A stretch of 64,000 nucleotides of DNA from positions 1,178,001 to 1,242,000 of the forward strand of contig NZ_CP110139.1 of assembly GCF_025979885.1 (NCBI RefSeq), written 5' to 3'. Position 1 is the stretch's first letter, and each line of letters starts with the position of its first letter. The DNA comes from Hymenobacter sp. YIM 151500-1. GTDB taxonomy: Bacteria > Bacteroidota > Bacteroidia > Cytophagales > Hymenobacteraceae. The notes beneath the pieces were generated by a model. It was not told the origin of the DNA. It worked only from the letters and a program-made list of their open reading frames with translations, and did not search any database. The position numbers and the translations under genes were made by a program. Positions 27,651-36,271 of the stretch are shown one piece after another.

Positions 27651-28517
27651 ATGCGCCTGAGCCTCTTGTTGCTAGCTTGCAGCTTACCCCTACCACTTCT
27701 TGCCCAGAGCTTCCGCGGCCGCGTACTGCACGCCGATTCCACTGCTGCGCCAGTGCCTTTTGCCTCTATTGGCGTAAAGGGCAAGGCAGCGGGTACAATC
27801 GCCGATGCCCAGGGCCGTTTTCGCTTCTCCGACTCGCCCGAATTAGTAGCCACCGATTCGGTTATCGTAACGGGTGTGGGCTACCGACCCGCCCGGCTAC
27901 TACTCGAGCAACTTAGGCAACCTGGCTTTACCATCCGACTGAAGCCCCAACCCCAGGCCCTGCGCGAGGTAGTGGTGCGCCCCCGGCAGCTGCGGCCGCA
28001 GGTGCTGGGCCGTACCGGCACCGGCGGCGTTGCGCACTGGGGAGTGAGCAGCATTGTAAAGGACAGCATCCGCCGCCGCGAAATGCTTGGCTCAGAGTTT
28101 GGCACCTTTCTTACCTCGTCCTACAATTGCTATGTAGACAATTTTAACGTGTATGTGCAGGCCAATCCGTTTCGGCAAGTGCGCTTACGGCTGCTGTTCT
28201 ACGCCGTGCGTAACGGCCGACCGGCCGAACAATTATTGCCCGCTGATATCCAATTAGTGCTTGCGGAGCAGCAACGGGGGTGGATTACGATTGATTTGCG
28301 GCCGTATAATCTGCAATTCAGTGAAGGGCAAAAGGTGGTAGTAGCGTTGCAGTGGCTTGATGCGGTGGGGCAAACGCCCGGCTACCAATTCTTCGACATT
28401 CCGGCGCTACTTCCTTCTCCCCTACACCGCGTGTATACTCGTAATAAAAGTCAGGCCAATTGGAAATTCTACCCTGCTCAACCTAGCATCTACTTAAATG
28501 TGCAAAGCTGGAAATAA
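27651..28517 (+). CDS. Secreted protein with carboxypeptidase-regulatory-like domain (paralog B)
   Basis: 288 residues from ATG 27651 (MRLSLLLLACSLPLPLLAQ), chosen because it begins the signal peptide; nine extra residues are possible upstream. CarboxypepD_reg-like domain about 25-110 (RGRVLHADSTAAPVPFASIGV, GTIADAQGRFRF), then the same C-terminal domain as paralog A (FGTFLTSSYNCYVDNFNVYVQ, RGWITIDLRPYNL). Same length as paralog A, implying duplication. Followed by a strong terminator. Confidence 0.75.
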   Translation: MRLSLLLLACSLPLPLLAQSFRGRVLHADSTAAPVPFASIGVKGKAAGTIADAQGRFRFSDSPELVATDSVIVTGVGYRPARLLLEQLRQPGFTIRLKPQPQALREVVVRPRQLRPQVLGRTGTGGVAHWGVSSIVKDSIRRREMLGSEFGTFLTSSYNCYVDNFNVYVQANPFRQVRLRLLFYAVRNGRPAEQLLPADIQLVLAEQQRGWITIDLRPYNLQFSEGQKVVVALQWLDAVGQTPGYQFFDIPALLPSPLHRVYTRNKSQANWKFYPAQPSIYLNVQSWK

Positions 28518-28532
28518 GGCCTAACACCCGTT

Positions 28533-28561
28533 AGCCCCGCCCACCCCCGGCGGGGCTTTTT
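28533..28561 (+). terminator. Terminator
   Basis: AGCCCCGCC / GGCGGGGCT stem (28533-28541 with 28549-28557) followed by T6. Confidence 0.9.
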
Positions 28562-28604
28562 TCGTACCTTCACCACCCCAATTTCCACCCAACCACCACC
28601 CGCC

Positions 28605-31600
28605 ATGCAAGCCGCTCCTGTAGCTCCGTATAAGCCCCAGCACCACATCCGCATTGTGACGGCGGCGGCCCTGTTTGATGGGCACGACGCGGCCATCAAC
28701 ATCATGCGCCGCATCATCCAGAGCAGCGGGGCCGAGGTCATTCACCTGGGCCACAACCGCTCGGTGCAGGAAATCGTGGACTGCGCCATCCAGGAAGATG
28801 CCCAGGCCATTGCCATTACCTCCTACCAGGGCGGGCACAATGAGTACTTCAAGTACATGCACGACCTGCTGCAAGAGCGCGGCGCCGGCCACATCCGCAT
28901 CTTCGGCGGCGGCGGCGGCGTCATCCTGCCCAGCGAAATCGAGGAGCTGCACCAGTACGGCATCACCCGCATCTATAGCCCCGACGACGGCCGCGCCCTG
29001 GGTTTGCAAGGCATGATCAACGACCTGCTCGAAAAGTCGGACTTCCCCACCGGCCAGAACCTCAACGGCGAAGCCAGCCACATCAAGGAGAAAGACGCCC
29101 GCAGCATCGGCCGCCTCATCTCGGCCGCCGAAAACTTCCCCGAAGAATTCGAGCGGGTCCGCCAGCAGCTCGTCGCCGACTTCCAGAAGGCGGAAAACGG
29201 CCAAAGCAGCCAGCAGAACGAAACCCAAGACCCTAAGTCCCTAAGCCCCCAAGCCCCTATTTTAGGCATCACCGGCACCGGCGGCGCGGGCAAGTCGAGC
29301 CTAGTCGATGAGCTGGTGCGCCGCTTCTTGCTCGACTTTCCGGACAAGACCATTGCCATTATTTCCGTCGACCCGAGCAAGCGCAAAACCGGCGGGGCCC
29401 TCTTGGGCGACCGTATCCGGATGAACGCCATCAACAGCCCCCGGGTGTACATGCGCAGCCTCGCTACGCGCCAAAGCAACCTGGCCCTCTCGCGCTACGT
29501 GCAGGACGCCGTGGACGTGGTGCGCGCCGCCGACTTCGACCTCATCATCCTCGAAACCTCCGGCATCGGGCAGTCGGACACCGAAATCATCGAGCACTCC
29601 GACGTGAGCCTGTACGTGATGACGCCCGAGTACGGCGCCGCCACCCAGCTCGAAAAAATCGACATGCTCGATTTTGCCGACGTCATTGCCCTCAACAAGT
29701 TCGACAAGCGCGGTGCCCTCGACGCCCTACGTGACGTGCGCAAGCAGTATCAGCGCAACCACCAGCTCTGGGACACGCCCCTGGAGCAGTTGCCCGTGCA
29801 CGGCACCATCGCCTCGCAGTTCAACGACCCCGGCATGAACCGCCTCTACCGGGCCGTATTGCAGGTGATTGAGCAGAAGACGGGCGTCAGCTTCGCCTCC
29901 CAGCTCGAAACCACGGCTGAGGAGTCGGAAAAGGTCTACATCATCCCGCCCCACCGCACGCGCTACCTTTCTGAAATCACCGAAACCATCCACCAATATG
30001 ACCAGTGGGTCAATAAACAAGCCGCCGTTGCCCAGCAGCTCTTCGGAATTCGAGAAGCCCTCGGTGCCGTCCAAAGCCTTGCCGCCGGAAGCCAGCCGCA
30101 GCCCGGAACAGTTAGCGCCGGGGACGGCCGCGACGGACTCGCACCCGGAAGCCTCGTGGCCGGCCTGGAGAGCACCTTCGAGGAGGTCAAGCTTCGGCTG
30201 GACGGCCAGAACTGGAAACTCCTGGAGACCTGGCCGCAAAAAGTAGCCGCCTACAAGGGCCCGGAGTTCATTTTCAAAGTGCGCGACAAAGAGCTGCGCC
30301 TGAAAACCCACACCGAAAGCCTCTCCCACCTCCAGATTCCCAAAGTCTCGCTGCCGCGCTACACCACCTGGGGCGATTTGCTGAAGTGGCAGCTCCAGGA
30401 AAACGTGCCCGGCGAGTTTCCTTACACGGCCGGGGTGTTTCCCTTCAAGCGCGAGGGCGAAGACCCCACCCGCATGTTTGCCGGCGAAGGCGGCCCCGAG
30501 CGCACCAACCGCCGCTTCCACTACGTGTCGGCCGGCCTACCCGCCAAGCGCCTGAGCACGGCCTTCGACTCGGTGACGCTCTACGGCGAAGACCCCGACC
30601 ACCGGCCCGACATCTACGGCAAAATCGGCAATTCCGGCGTGAGCATCTGCTGCCTCGACGACGCCAAAAAGCTCTACTCCGGCTTCAACCTCGCCGACCC
30701 GCTCACCTCGGTCAGCATGACCATCAACGGCCCCGCCGCCCAGCTGGCCGCCTTTTTCATGAACGCCGCCATCGACCAGCAGTGCGAGCTGTACATCAAG
30801 GAGCAGGGCTTAGAGAATGAAGTCAACCAGAAAATCGACGCCATCTACCAGGAGCTAAGCCAGCCCCGCCCCCGCTACCAGGGCGAGCTGCCCGCCGGCA
30901 ACGACGGCCTGGGCCTGCTGCTGCTCGGCGTCACCGGCGACCAGGTGCTGCCCGCCGAGGTGTACGCCAGCATCAAAGCCCGCACCCTGAGCCAGGTGCG
31001 CGGCACCGTACAGGCCGACATCCTCAAGGAAGACCAGGCCCAGAACACCTGCATCTTCAGCACCGAATTTGCCCTGCGCCTCATGGGCGACGTGCAGGAA
31101 TACTTCATCAAGGAAAAAGTCCGCAACTTCTACTCGGTCAGCATCTCGGGCTACCACATTGCCGAGGCCGGGGCCAACCCCATCACCCAGCTGGCCCTCA
31201 CCCTCAGCAACGGCTTCACCTTCGTGGAGTACTACGTGAGCCGGGGCATGGACGTGAACGACTTCGCCCCCAACCTGTCGTTCTTCTTCTCCAACGGCAT
31301 CGACCCGGAGTACGCCGTCATTGGCCGGGTGGCGCGCCGCATCTGGGCCAAGGCCATGAAGCTCAAGTACGGGGCCAACGCCCGCTCCCAGATGCTGAAG
31401 TACCACATCCAGACCAGCGGCCGCAGCCTGCACGCCCAGGAAATCGACTTCAACGACATCCGCACCACGCTCCAGGCCCTCTACGCCATCTACGACAACT
31501 GCAACTCCCTGCACACCAACGCCTACGACGAGGCCATCACCACCCCCACCGAAGAGTCGGTGCGCCGGGCCATGGCCATTCAGCTCATCATCAACCGGGA

Positions 31601-32099
31601 GCTGGGCCTGGCCAAAAACGAAAACCCGCTGCAAGGCTCCTTCATCATCGAAGAGCTAACCGACCTGGTAGAAGAAGCCGTGCTGCTGGAGTTTGACCGC
31701 ATCACCGAGCGCGGCGGCGTGCTGGGCGCCATGGAAACCATGTACCAGCGCGGCAAAATCCAGGAGGAAAGCCTCTACTACGAGACCCTCAAGCACACCG
31801 GCGAGTACCCCATCATCGGCGTGAACACCTTCCTCTCCTCCAAAGGCTCGCCCACCGTCATCCCCGCCGAGGTTATCCGCGCTACCGAGGAAGAAAAGCA
31901 GTACCAAATCACCATGCTCCAAGCCCTGCACGCCCGCCACGCCGGCACGGCCGAGCAGCGCCTGAAGCAGCTGCAACACGTGGCCGTGCAAAACGGCAAC
32001 CTCTTCGAGGAGCTGATGGAAACGGTGAAGTTCTGCTCGTTGGGGCAGATTACGAATGCGCTGTTTGAGGTTGGGGGGCAGTATAGGAGGAATATGTAG
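28605..32099 (+). CDS. icmF: Fused acyl-CoA mutase (isobutyryl-CoA mutase type, IcmF)
   Basis: 1164 residues in the IcmF order: B12-binding domain (about 13-150; [11 protein letters not shown] with cobalt-ligand His27, GGGGGVILP), MeaI-like G-protein chaperone (about 218-460; [13 protein letters not shown] near 221, [33 protein letters not shown]) and the TIM-barrel mutase (about 540-1164; [42 protein letters not shown] substrate loop). It rearranges isobutyryl- and n-butyryl-CoA using adenosylcobalamin. Two linkers, near 200-215 and 485-515, are low-complexity. A TACCTTCA at 28565-28572 may be its -7 box. Confidence 0.93.
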   Translation: MQAAPVAPYKPQHHIRIVTAAALFDGHDAAINIMRRIIQSSGAEVIHLGHNRSVQEIVDCAIQEDAQAIAITSYQGGHNEYFKYMHDLLQERGAGHIRIFGGGGGVILPSEIEELHQYGITRIYSPDDGRALGLQGMINDLLEKSDFPTGQNLNGEASHIKEKDARSIGRLISAAENFPEEFERVRQQLVADFQKAENGQSSQQNETQDPKSLSPQAPILGITGTGGAGKSSLVDELVRRFLLDFPDKTIAIISVDPSKRKTGGALLGDRIRMNAINSPRVYMRSLATRQSNLALSRYVQDAVDVVRAADFDLIILETSGIGQSDTEIIEHSDVSLYVMTPEYGAATQLEKIDMLDFADVIALNKFDKRGALDALRDVRKQYQRNHQLWDTPLEQLPVHGTIASQFNDPGMNRLYRAVLQVIEQKTGVSFASQLETTAEESEKVYIIPPHRTRYLSEITETIHQYDQWVNKQAAVAQQLFGIREALGAVQSLAAGSQPQPGTVSAGDGRDGLAPGSLVAGLESTFEEVKLRLDGQNWKLLETWPQKVAAYKGPEFIFKVRDKELRLKTHTESLSHLQIPKVSLPRYTTWGDLLKWQLQENVPGEFPYTAGVFPFKREGEDPTRMFAGEGGPERTNRRFHYVSAGLPAKRLSTAFDSVTLYGEDPDHRPDIYGKIGNSGVSICCLDDAKKLYSGFNLADPLTSVSMTINGPAAQLAAFFMNAAIDQQCELYIKEQGLENEVNQKIDAIYQELSQPRPRYQGELPAGNDGLGLLLLGVTGDQVLPAEVYASIKARTLSQVRGTVQADILKEDQAQNTCIFSTEFALRLMGDVQEYFIKEKVRNFYSVSISGYHIAEAGANPITQLALTLSNGFTFVEYYVSRGMDVNDFAPNLSFFFSNGIDPEYAVIGRVARRIWAKAMKLKYGANARSQMLKYHIQTSGRSLHAQEIDFNDIRTTLQALYAIYDNCNSLHTNAYDEAITTPTEESVRRAMAIQLIINRELGLAKNENPLQGSFIIEELTDLVEEAVLLEFDRITERGGVLGAMETMYQRGKIQEESLYYETLKHTGEYPIIGVNTFLSSKGSPTVIPAEVIRATEEEKQYQITMLQALHARHAGTAEQRLKQLQHVAVQNGNLFEELMETVKFCSLGQITNALFEVGGQYRRNM

Positions 32100-32102
32100 C
32101 CC

Positions 32103-32153
32103 ACAGAAAAGAACGTCATGCTTCGGCAAGCTCAGCATGACGTTCTTTTCTGT
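32103..32153 (+). terminator. Hairpin after icmF built from a dispersed repeat
   Basis: A perfect 20-bp stem (32103-32122 with 32134-32153) with an 11-nt loop. The core GTCATGC...GCATGAC is the outer part of the GTCATGCTGAGC repeat family found at 49964, 52794 and 58770. Confidence 0.8.
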
Positions 32154-32175
32154 ATTGTTTTATTTTCCACTCATT

Positions 32176-32796
32176 ATGGCCTATACAGATTTCACCGTTT
32201 TCGACCTTCGCCAGCAATTCGGCGTGCATTTTCGAGCGGCACAGCTTTTCCCTGACCTCACCCCCGTTGAGCCAACTGACTGGTTGCGGCATTCCCTTCG
32301 CATTGGTCAGGAAGTAGGATTCAATAGCGAAAAGTCCCGCTCCGAACGCCTGGTAACGCCGGTGCTGCTGGAGCTGTGTGAGCGGAATAACCGCTCGTTT
32401 TCTATCTACTCCGGCATGAACCTCGACATCGACCCAGCTCAAGGCTTGCGCGGGGAGTGCGACTTTATCTTCTCCTTTAGCCGCATTCAGGACTTCATCA
32501 CGGCGCCGGTATTTTGCATTGCTGAAGCCAAGAAGCAGGATTTAGAGCAGGGGGTTATCCAATGCGCCGCGCAGCTCATTGCGGCCCGCAAGCTCAACGA
32601 GCTGGAAGGCAACTCCCTCCACACGCTCTATGGCTGCTCTACCACCGGCACCGAGTGGCGCTTTCTTAAATATGAGGGCAACGATATGGTATTGGATGAG
32701 AAAAGATACCATCTCACCGAATTGCCGGCGCTGCTGGGCGTGCTGCAAGCTGTACTTGACCATTCATACAAACAGCTTGCCCCCGAAGCTTCATGA
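32176..32796 (+). CDS. PD-(D/E)XK-like nuclease-fold protein
   Basis: 206 residues from ATG 32176. Motif layout fits the PD-(D/E)XK nuclease core: a Glu in SERLVTPVLLEL, Asp in RGECDFIFSF, the ExK pair in FCIAEAKKQDLEQ and a following Gln-rich helix GVIQCAAQL. No helicase or methylase domain, so it is not a complete type I R subunit. The stop codon overlaps the start of a 55-residue ORF (ATGA), implying translational coupling. Fold assignment is inferred from motifs; target and activity unknown. Confidence 0.65.
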   Translation: MAYTDFTVFDLRQQFGVHFRAAQLFPDLTPVEPTDWLRHSLRIGQEVGFNSEKSRSERLVTPVLLELCERNNRSFSIYSGMNLDIDPAQGLRGECDFIFSFSRIQDFITAPVFCIAEAKKQDLEQGVIQCAAQLIAARKLNELEGNSLHTLYGCSTTGTEWRFLKYEGNDMVLDEKRYHLTELPALLGVLQAVLDHSYKQLAPEAS

Positions 32797-32960
32797 AAGC
32801 AGCTAAACCCGCCAAAACCTTCGACGCCGTAGAAATGATGCGCACCATCCGCGAGAACATCACGCGGGAAACCGAATACATGAGTTTCCAAGAGTTGCAG
32901 CAGTACATGCAGCAAAAGCTTAAAGCATCTGGCTTCCATCCTACTCCGCCCAGTTCCTGA
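32793..32960 (+). CDS. Small coupled protein, 55 residues
   Basis: Begins MKAAKPAKTFDAVEMMRT, overlapping the previous stop codon by four bases (ATGA). Sequence is charged and mostly helical (ENITRETEYMSFQELQQYMQQKL) and ends with a proline tail. Size, composition and coupling resemble type II antitoxins or small nuclease partners, but I recognise no family; this is an inference from context. Confidence 0.55.
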   Translation: MKAAKPAKTFDAVEMMRTIRENITRETEYMSFQELQQYMQQKLKASGFHPTPPSS

Positions 32961-33035
32961 GCCCTCTATGCCCGCCACGCCCACACCGCCGAGCAGCGCC
33001 TGAAGCAGCTGCAACAGGTACCCACGGCCGGCTAA
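32961..33035 (+). pseudogene. Fragment copying the 3' end of icmF
   Basis: In frame, this 75-bp stretch encodes [19 protein letters not shown] and then a stop, matching [19 protein letters not shown] in icmF (31923-31982). The nucleotide match is close, including a long identical core, with scattered synonymous and non-synonymous changes. It is a remnant of a diverged icmF allele or copy. Confidence 0.8.
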
Positions 33036-33056
33036 CAGTGGTACTACGCTACCGAA

Positions 33057-33716
33057 ATGATAGTTACTGAGGCTTTATTTGCCGGGATTAAAGACCGGAT
33101 TCATGCAGAAATTACGGCGGCTCGACGCTCCATTTTTGTAGCCGTTGCCTGGTTTACTGACCGGGACCTTTTTGCCGCTTTAGTGGAAAGGCAGCGGGCC
33201 GGAGTTGCCGTGTCGTTGGCAGTGGTACAGGACAGCATCAACGCCGCCATGCCGTTTGAACAACTGGCGGCAGAAGGCGGCACGTTTTTCCGGCTGGACG
33301 GGGCCTTGATGCACAACAAGTTTTGCATCCTTGATGGCCGCGACGTAATCACGGGCTCCTATAACTGGACGTATAAAGCCGCGCAGGAGAATTTTGAGAA
33401 CATAGTTGTAACCAGCGGGGACTATGACTTGGCGTTCCGGTTTATTGCCGAGTTCAAGCGAATCACCGGCCACGCGGATGCACCAACGGCCGCGCAGGTT
33501 GATTTGGCAAAGGTCGTTCGTCGGTTGAAGGCCATCAGCAGCCTGATTCAGTTGGAGGAGGAAGAGGATATTTTGCGCCAGGCCCGGCGCTTGCAGGCCG
33601 AGTGGCCGGACGAGTTAGCCAATACTGTTGCGCAACACTTGGAAGCACGGCAATACGTGCAGGCGTCACGGGAAATACAGACGTTTTTGGATGCGCACGC
33701 GCGGGTAACAGTGTAG
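33057..33716 (+). CDS. Phospholipase D-like nuclease domain protein (N-terminal part of an amber-split gene)
   Basis: 219 residues to a TAG. One HKD motif, HNKFCILD (residues 86-93), followed by GSYNWT, places it with single-HKD PLD-superfamily nucleases (Nuc-like), which dimerise to form the active site. A helical region follows (about 150-215). The next ORF continues in exactly the same frame after the TAG with no ATG, so this probably was one longer protein of PLD, coiled-coil and J-like domains. It lies in the accessory island next to an IS. Confidence 0.8.
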   Translation: MIVTEALFAGIKDRIHAEITAARRSIFVAVAWFTDRDLFAALVERQRAGVAVSLAVVQDSINAAMPFEQLAAEGGTFFRLDGALMHNKFCILDGRDVITGSYNWTYKAAQENFENIVVTSGDYDLAFRFIAEFKRITGHADAPTAAQVDLAKVVRRLKAISSLIQLEEEEDILRQARRLQAEWPDELANTVAQHLEARQYVQASREIQTFLDAHARVTV

Positions 33717-33737
33717 GAAGACCCACGGTTAGCCGCG

Positions 33738-34433
33738 TTGAAGCTCGAAATAAAAAACTTGGAGTATGAGGTAGTAGCCGTAGAAAACGAGCTTGCCGAC
33801 ATCGACCAGCGCATACGCCGGTACAACCACGAATTCGCGCTGCGCCTGGGCCTACTGGTGGAGGAAATTTTGCAGCTGAGGCGCGACTACGCGCAGCAGC
33901 ACCAGGCTAAAAGCGCGTTTACGCAGCAGCAGTACGAGCAGGCGCGGCAGCAATACGAAGATTTCCGGCACGAGCGACTAATCGAGGAACAGACCACGTT
34001 CAATTCACTGGAAGAAGAGGAGCTGGCCCGATTGAAAAAGCTGTACCGGCAGTGCGTGGTTCGCTGCCACCCCGACAAGGTGGCGGAAGCCCAGCAAGCG
34101 GAAGCCACCGAGCTGTTCCGGCAGGTGCAGCAGAAGTACGAGGAGCAAGACCTGGCCGCGCTGGCCCGGCTGGCCGAACAGTTGGAGCGCAACGACTTCT
34201 GGGCGGCGGACAACGCCCTGTCCCAACTCGACCAGCTGCTTACGCGCCGGGAAAAGCTGGCCGACCAGCTTGCTGAGCTTAAGCAGGCATTGGCCGACAC
34301 GATGGCAAGCACCGTGTACCGCGAAATCATCGGCATTGCCGACCTTGAGCAGCACTGGCAAACCCTCAGGCAGCAACTCGAACAGGAACTTGCAAGCTGG
34401 AAGACACTAACCCATGAATCAGCAACTATCTAA
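33738..34433 (+). CDS. Coiled-coil/J-domain-like protein (C-terminal part of an amber-split gene)
   Basis: Open from just after the TAG at 33714-33716; the only nearby start is TTG 33738, giving 231 residues. Coiled coil about 1-95 (LEYEVVAVENELADIDQRI, then Gln/Glu-rich), a J-domain-like segment LYRQCVVRCHPDKV with the HPD motif at 111-113, then another coiled coil. The codons directly after the TAG (EDPRLAALKLEIKNLE) read naturally on from the upstream protein. The stop codon TAA at 34431-34433 is also the IS target duplication. Translation would need readthrough or TTG reinitiation. Confidence 0.65.
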   Translation: MKLEIKNLEYEVVAVENELADIDQRIRRYNHEFALRLGLLVEEILQLRRDYAQQHQAKSAFTQQQYEQARQQYEDFRHERLIEEQTTFNSLEEEELARLKKLYRQCVVRCHPDKVAEAQQAEATELFRQVQQKYEEQDLAALARLAEQLERNDFWAADNALSQLDQLLTRREKLADQLAELKQALADTMASTVYREIIGIADLEQHWQTLRQQLEQELASWKTLTHESATI

Positions 34434-35279
34434 GAGTGTCTAACAAAACCTCAAGCATGCTTTAAGCGTGCTGAGGGCGCAGGCCAGCTTCGTGAAGGCC
34501 AGGTGGATGTCGTCCCGGCGTTCGTAGCGCACGCGCCGGCGCCGGAAGCGGTTGAGCCAAGCGAAGGTGCGCTCGACCACCCAGCGGTGGCGTCCCAGCC
34601 GCTCGCTCGACTCGATGCCACGCCGGGCAATGCGGCTTTTGATGCCACGCCTGCGTAGCGCCACACGACACTTGCGGTAGTCGTACCCTTTGTCGGCGTG
34701 TAACTGGGCGGCACGCTTGCGCGGACGGCCACAGGCCTGGCGCACAGGCTGTACCGCGTCCAGCAGCGTGTCGAATACGGTCGAATCGTGGCAGTTGGCC
34801 GCGCTCAGCTTCACCGCCAGCGGCGTGCCGCGCCGGTCAACAAGCAGGTGGCGCTTGGTGCCGGCCTTGCCGCGGTCCGTCGGGTTGGGACCCGTATGCG
34901 CCCCCCTTTTGCGGCCGGGATGCTTTGTGCGTCCAGGCTGGCGCGGGACCAGTCCAGCTGCCCAGCGACGCCCAAGCGGTCAAGCAGCACCTGGTGCAGG
35001 CGCTGCCAGACGCCGGCTTCGTGCCAGTCGCGCAAGCGCCGCCAGCACGTCATGCCCGACCCGCATCCCATTTCCGCCGGCAGCAGCTCCCACGGGATGC
35101 CGCTGCGCAGCACGAACAAGATGCCCGTCAGCGCTGCTCGGTCCGCTACGCGCGGACGGCCGCCCTTGGGGTATGTCGGGGCTGGTAGGAGCAAGGGCTC
35201 GACCACTCGCCACAGTTCATCGGTGACCAATTGCTTTGCCATACCACCAGCTTACGAAAACCGGTTTTGTTAGGTGCTC
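34434..35279. mobile_element. IS5 family (IS427-like) insertion sequence, 846 bp
   Basis: Terminal inverted repeats GAGTGTCTAACAAAACC (34434-34450) and its counterpart at 35263-35279 match at 14 of 17 positions. Flanking TAA on both sides (34431-34433 and 35280-35282) is a 3-bp target duplication. A two-frame transposase fills the element on the minus strand. Confidence 0.9.
34440..35242 (-). CDS. IS5-family DDE transposase, two frames joined by -1 frameshift
   Basis: Frame 1 runs from ATG 35242 (MAKQLVTDELWRVVEPLL) through RSGIPWELLP and WSRASLDAQSI with the first catalytic Asp. At an A4G6 run (34901-34910 on this strand) a -1 shift enters frame 2, which continues AHTGPNPTDRGKAGTKRH, then LHADKGYD (second Asp) and RWVVERTFAWL (Glu), ending at 34440 inside the left inverted repeat. 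The A4G6 run is a plausible programmed slippage site as in IS427-group elements; both DDE halves are intact, so the element may be active. Confidence 0.9.
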
Positions 35280-35304
35280 TAAATACACCGGCTCGGCCCA
35301 CGTA

Positions 35305-35628
35305 ATGAAGCGGGCGGCGCTAAGCTTGTCCACGGTAAACTCGTTGCTGGCCGAAGCTCGCGCGGAGCATTGGTACGAGCGTGCACTTGCCTATAAGAAC
35401 GAAAAGGATTGGATAAACGCGGCTTACTGTTTTGAGCAGGTTGTACGGATTGAACCGGAGAACTGGCGGGCATGGCTGTTTGGTAGTATTGCTCATGCTT
35501 ATTTAGAAGACGCTGACAAAACTAGATATTATTTTATAAATTTTGTTGTTAATAAATGTGATGACTTGGATGATGAAATTGAAGTTCAAGAAATATATTT
35601 TTCTAAATTAGAATGCTATAATACTTAG
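35305..35628 (+). CDS. TPR-like protein, interrupted by an amber codon
   Basis: 107 residues from ATG 35305, the first start outside the IS (upstream in-frame codons lie in the IS end). ARAEHWYERALAYKNEKDWINAAYCFEQVVRIEPENWRAWLFGSIAHAYL is a tetratricopeptide-like pair of repeats. Base composition changes inside the gene: GC-rich to about 35480, then strongly AT-rich. The frame continues beyond the TAG at 35626-35628 for another 97 codons. Probably a scaffold or sensor component; function unknown. Confidence 0.55.
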   Translation: MKRAALSLSTVNSLLAEARAEHWYERALAYKNEKDWINAAYCFEQVVRIEPENWRAWLFGSIAHAYLEDADKTRYYFINFVVNKCDDLDDEIEVQEIYFSKLECYNT

Positions 35629-35919
35629 GTCTATGCTGGCTGTTATTTGGCTCAAGATATTCCAAATGGTTATTACAACATTTTTAGTAAAACCATTGCC
35701 ATCTGGGAACATGGAGACAAGTGCAATAGAGAGCCTAAATGGCCTGAACCAAATACTTATTTTCATCTACATGGGTATTCTACTCAAACGCTAAATTATG
35801 TTCTTGCTCCTTCGTGCTTCGCGTGGTTTTGTTGGACCAATAAAATCGCATCTCACTCTCACCGAGGCATGTGCGTAGCCACTTCACACTTAATCATGGT
35901 GTTATTTTATTATGTTTAA
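35629..35919 (+). pseudogene. In-frame continuation of the TPR-like gene after an amber codon
   Basis: Directly after TAG 35626-35628 the same frame stays open for 96 codons (VYAGCYLAQDIPNGYYNIF..., TYFHLHGYSTQTLNYV) with no ATG near its beginning; only a TTG at 35647. It overlaps the next gene's start by 8 bp. Best read as the C-terminal part of the 35305 gene cut off by a nonsense change. Confidence 0.5.
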
Positions 35920-36271
35920 AAAAGGCAAAACTATTCCTAAATATACTATTATGCTATTAGATATTTTAATTACAAATAATTTTTATCAATACATTATAGA
36001 AGGATGTGGCGACTACTCATTAATAAATTTATATCCAATAATCAATTCAATCAGTCACGAACATTTACAAGAATCGATTTATATTAAATATCATCTTGGA
36101 ATTTTCCTTGAATCATTAGACTCACCAATAAGTCAAAAAATTACACATATTAATTATATTATACAATTAACTAACAATAATATTATTAAACATATATATA
36201 GATTAGATTACATGAAATTTTTTAATGAAAAATTTATTGAATTAAATCTTAAATATGATGCATGTAATTGA
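35912..36271 (+). CDS. Very AT-rich uncharacterised protein
   Basis: 119 residues, rich in Ile, Asn, Lys and Tyr, starting MFKKGKTIPKYTIMLLDIL. GC content by eye is below 25 percent, far from the window's 60-plus percent. Predicted mostly helical, no signal peptide, no motif recognised. It overlaps the preceding frame by 8 bp and the next gene by 17 bp, so the three form one translational unit. Composition shows recent transfer from a low-GC donor. A partner or immunity-like role is only a guess. Confidence 0.55.
   Translation: MFKKGKTIPKYTIMLLDILITNNFYQYIIEGCGDYSLINLYPIINSISHEHLQESIYIKYHLGIFLESLDSPISQKITHINYIIQLTNNNIIKHIYRLDYMKFFNEKFIELNLKYDACN

Noticed and set aside
33714..35628. Genetic code change with TAG read as an amino acid
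   Set aside because: Many intact genes in the window end with TAG (for example the genes ending at 9017 and 33716), so general reassignment is not supported.
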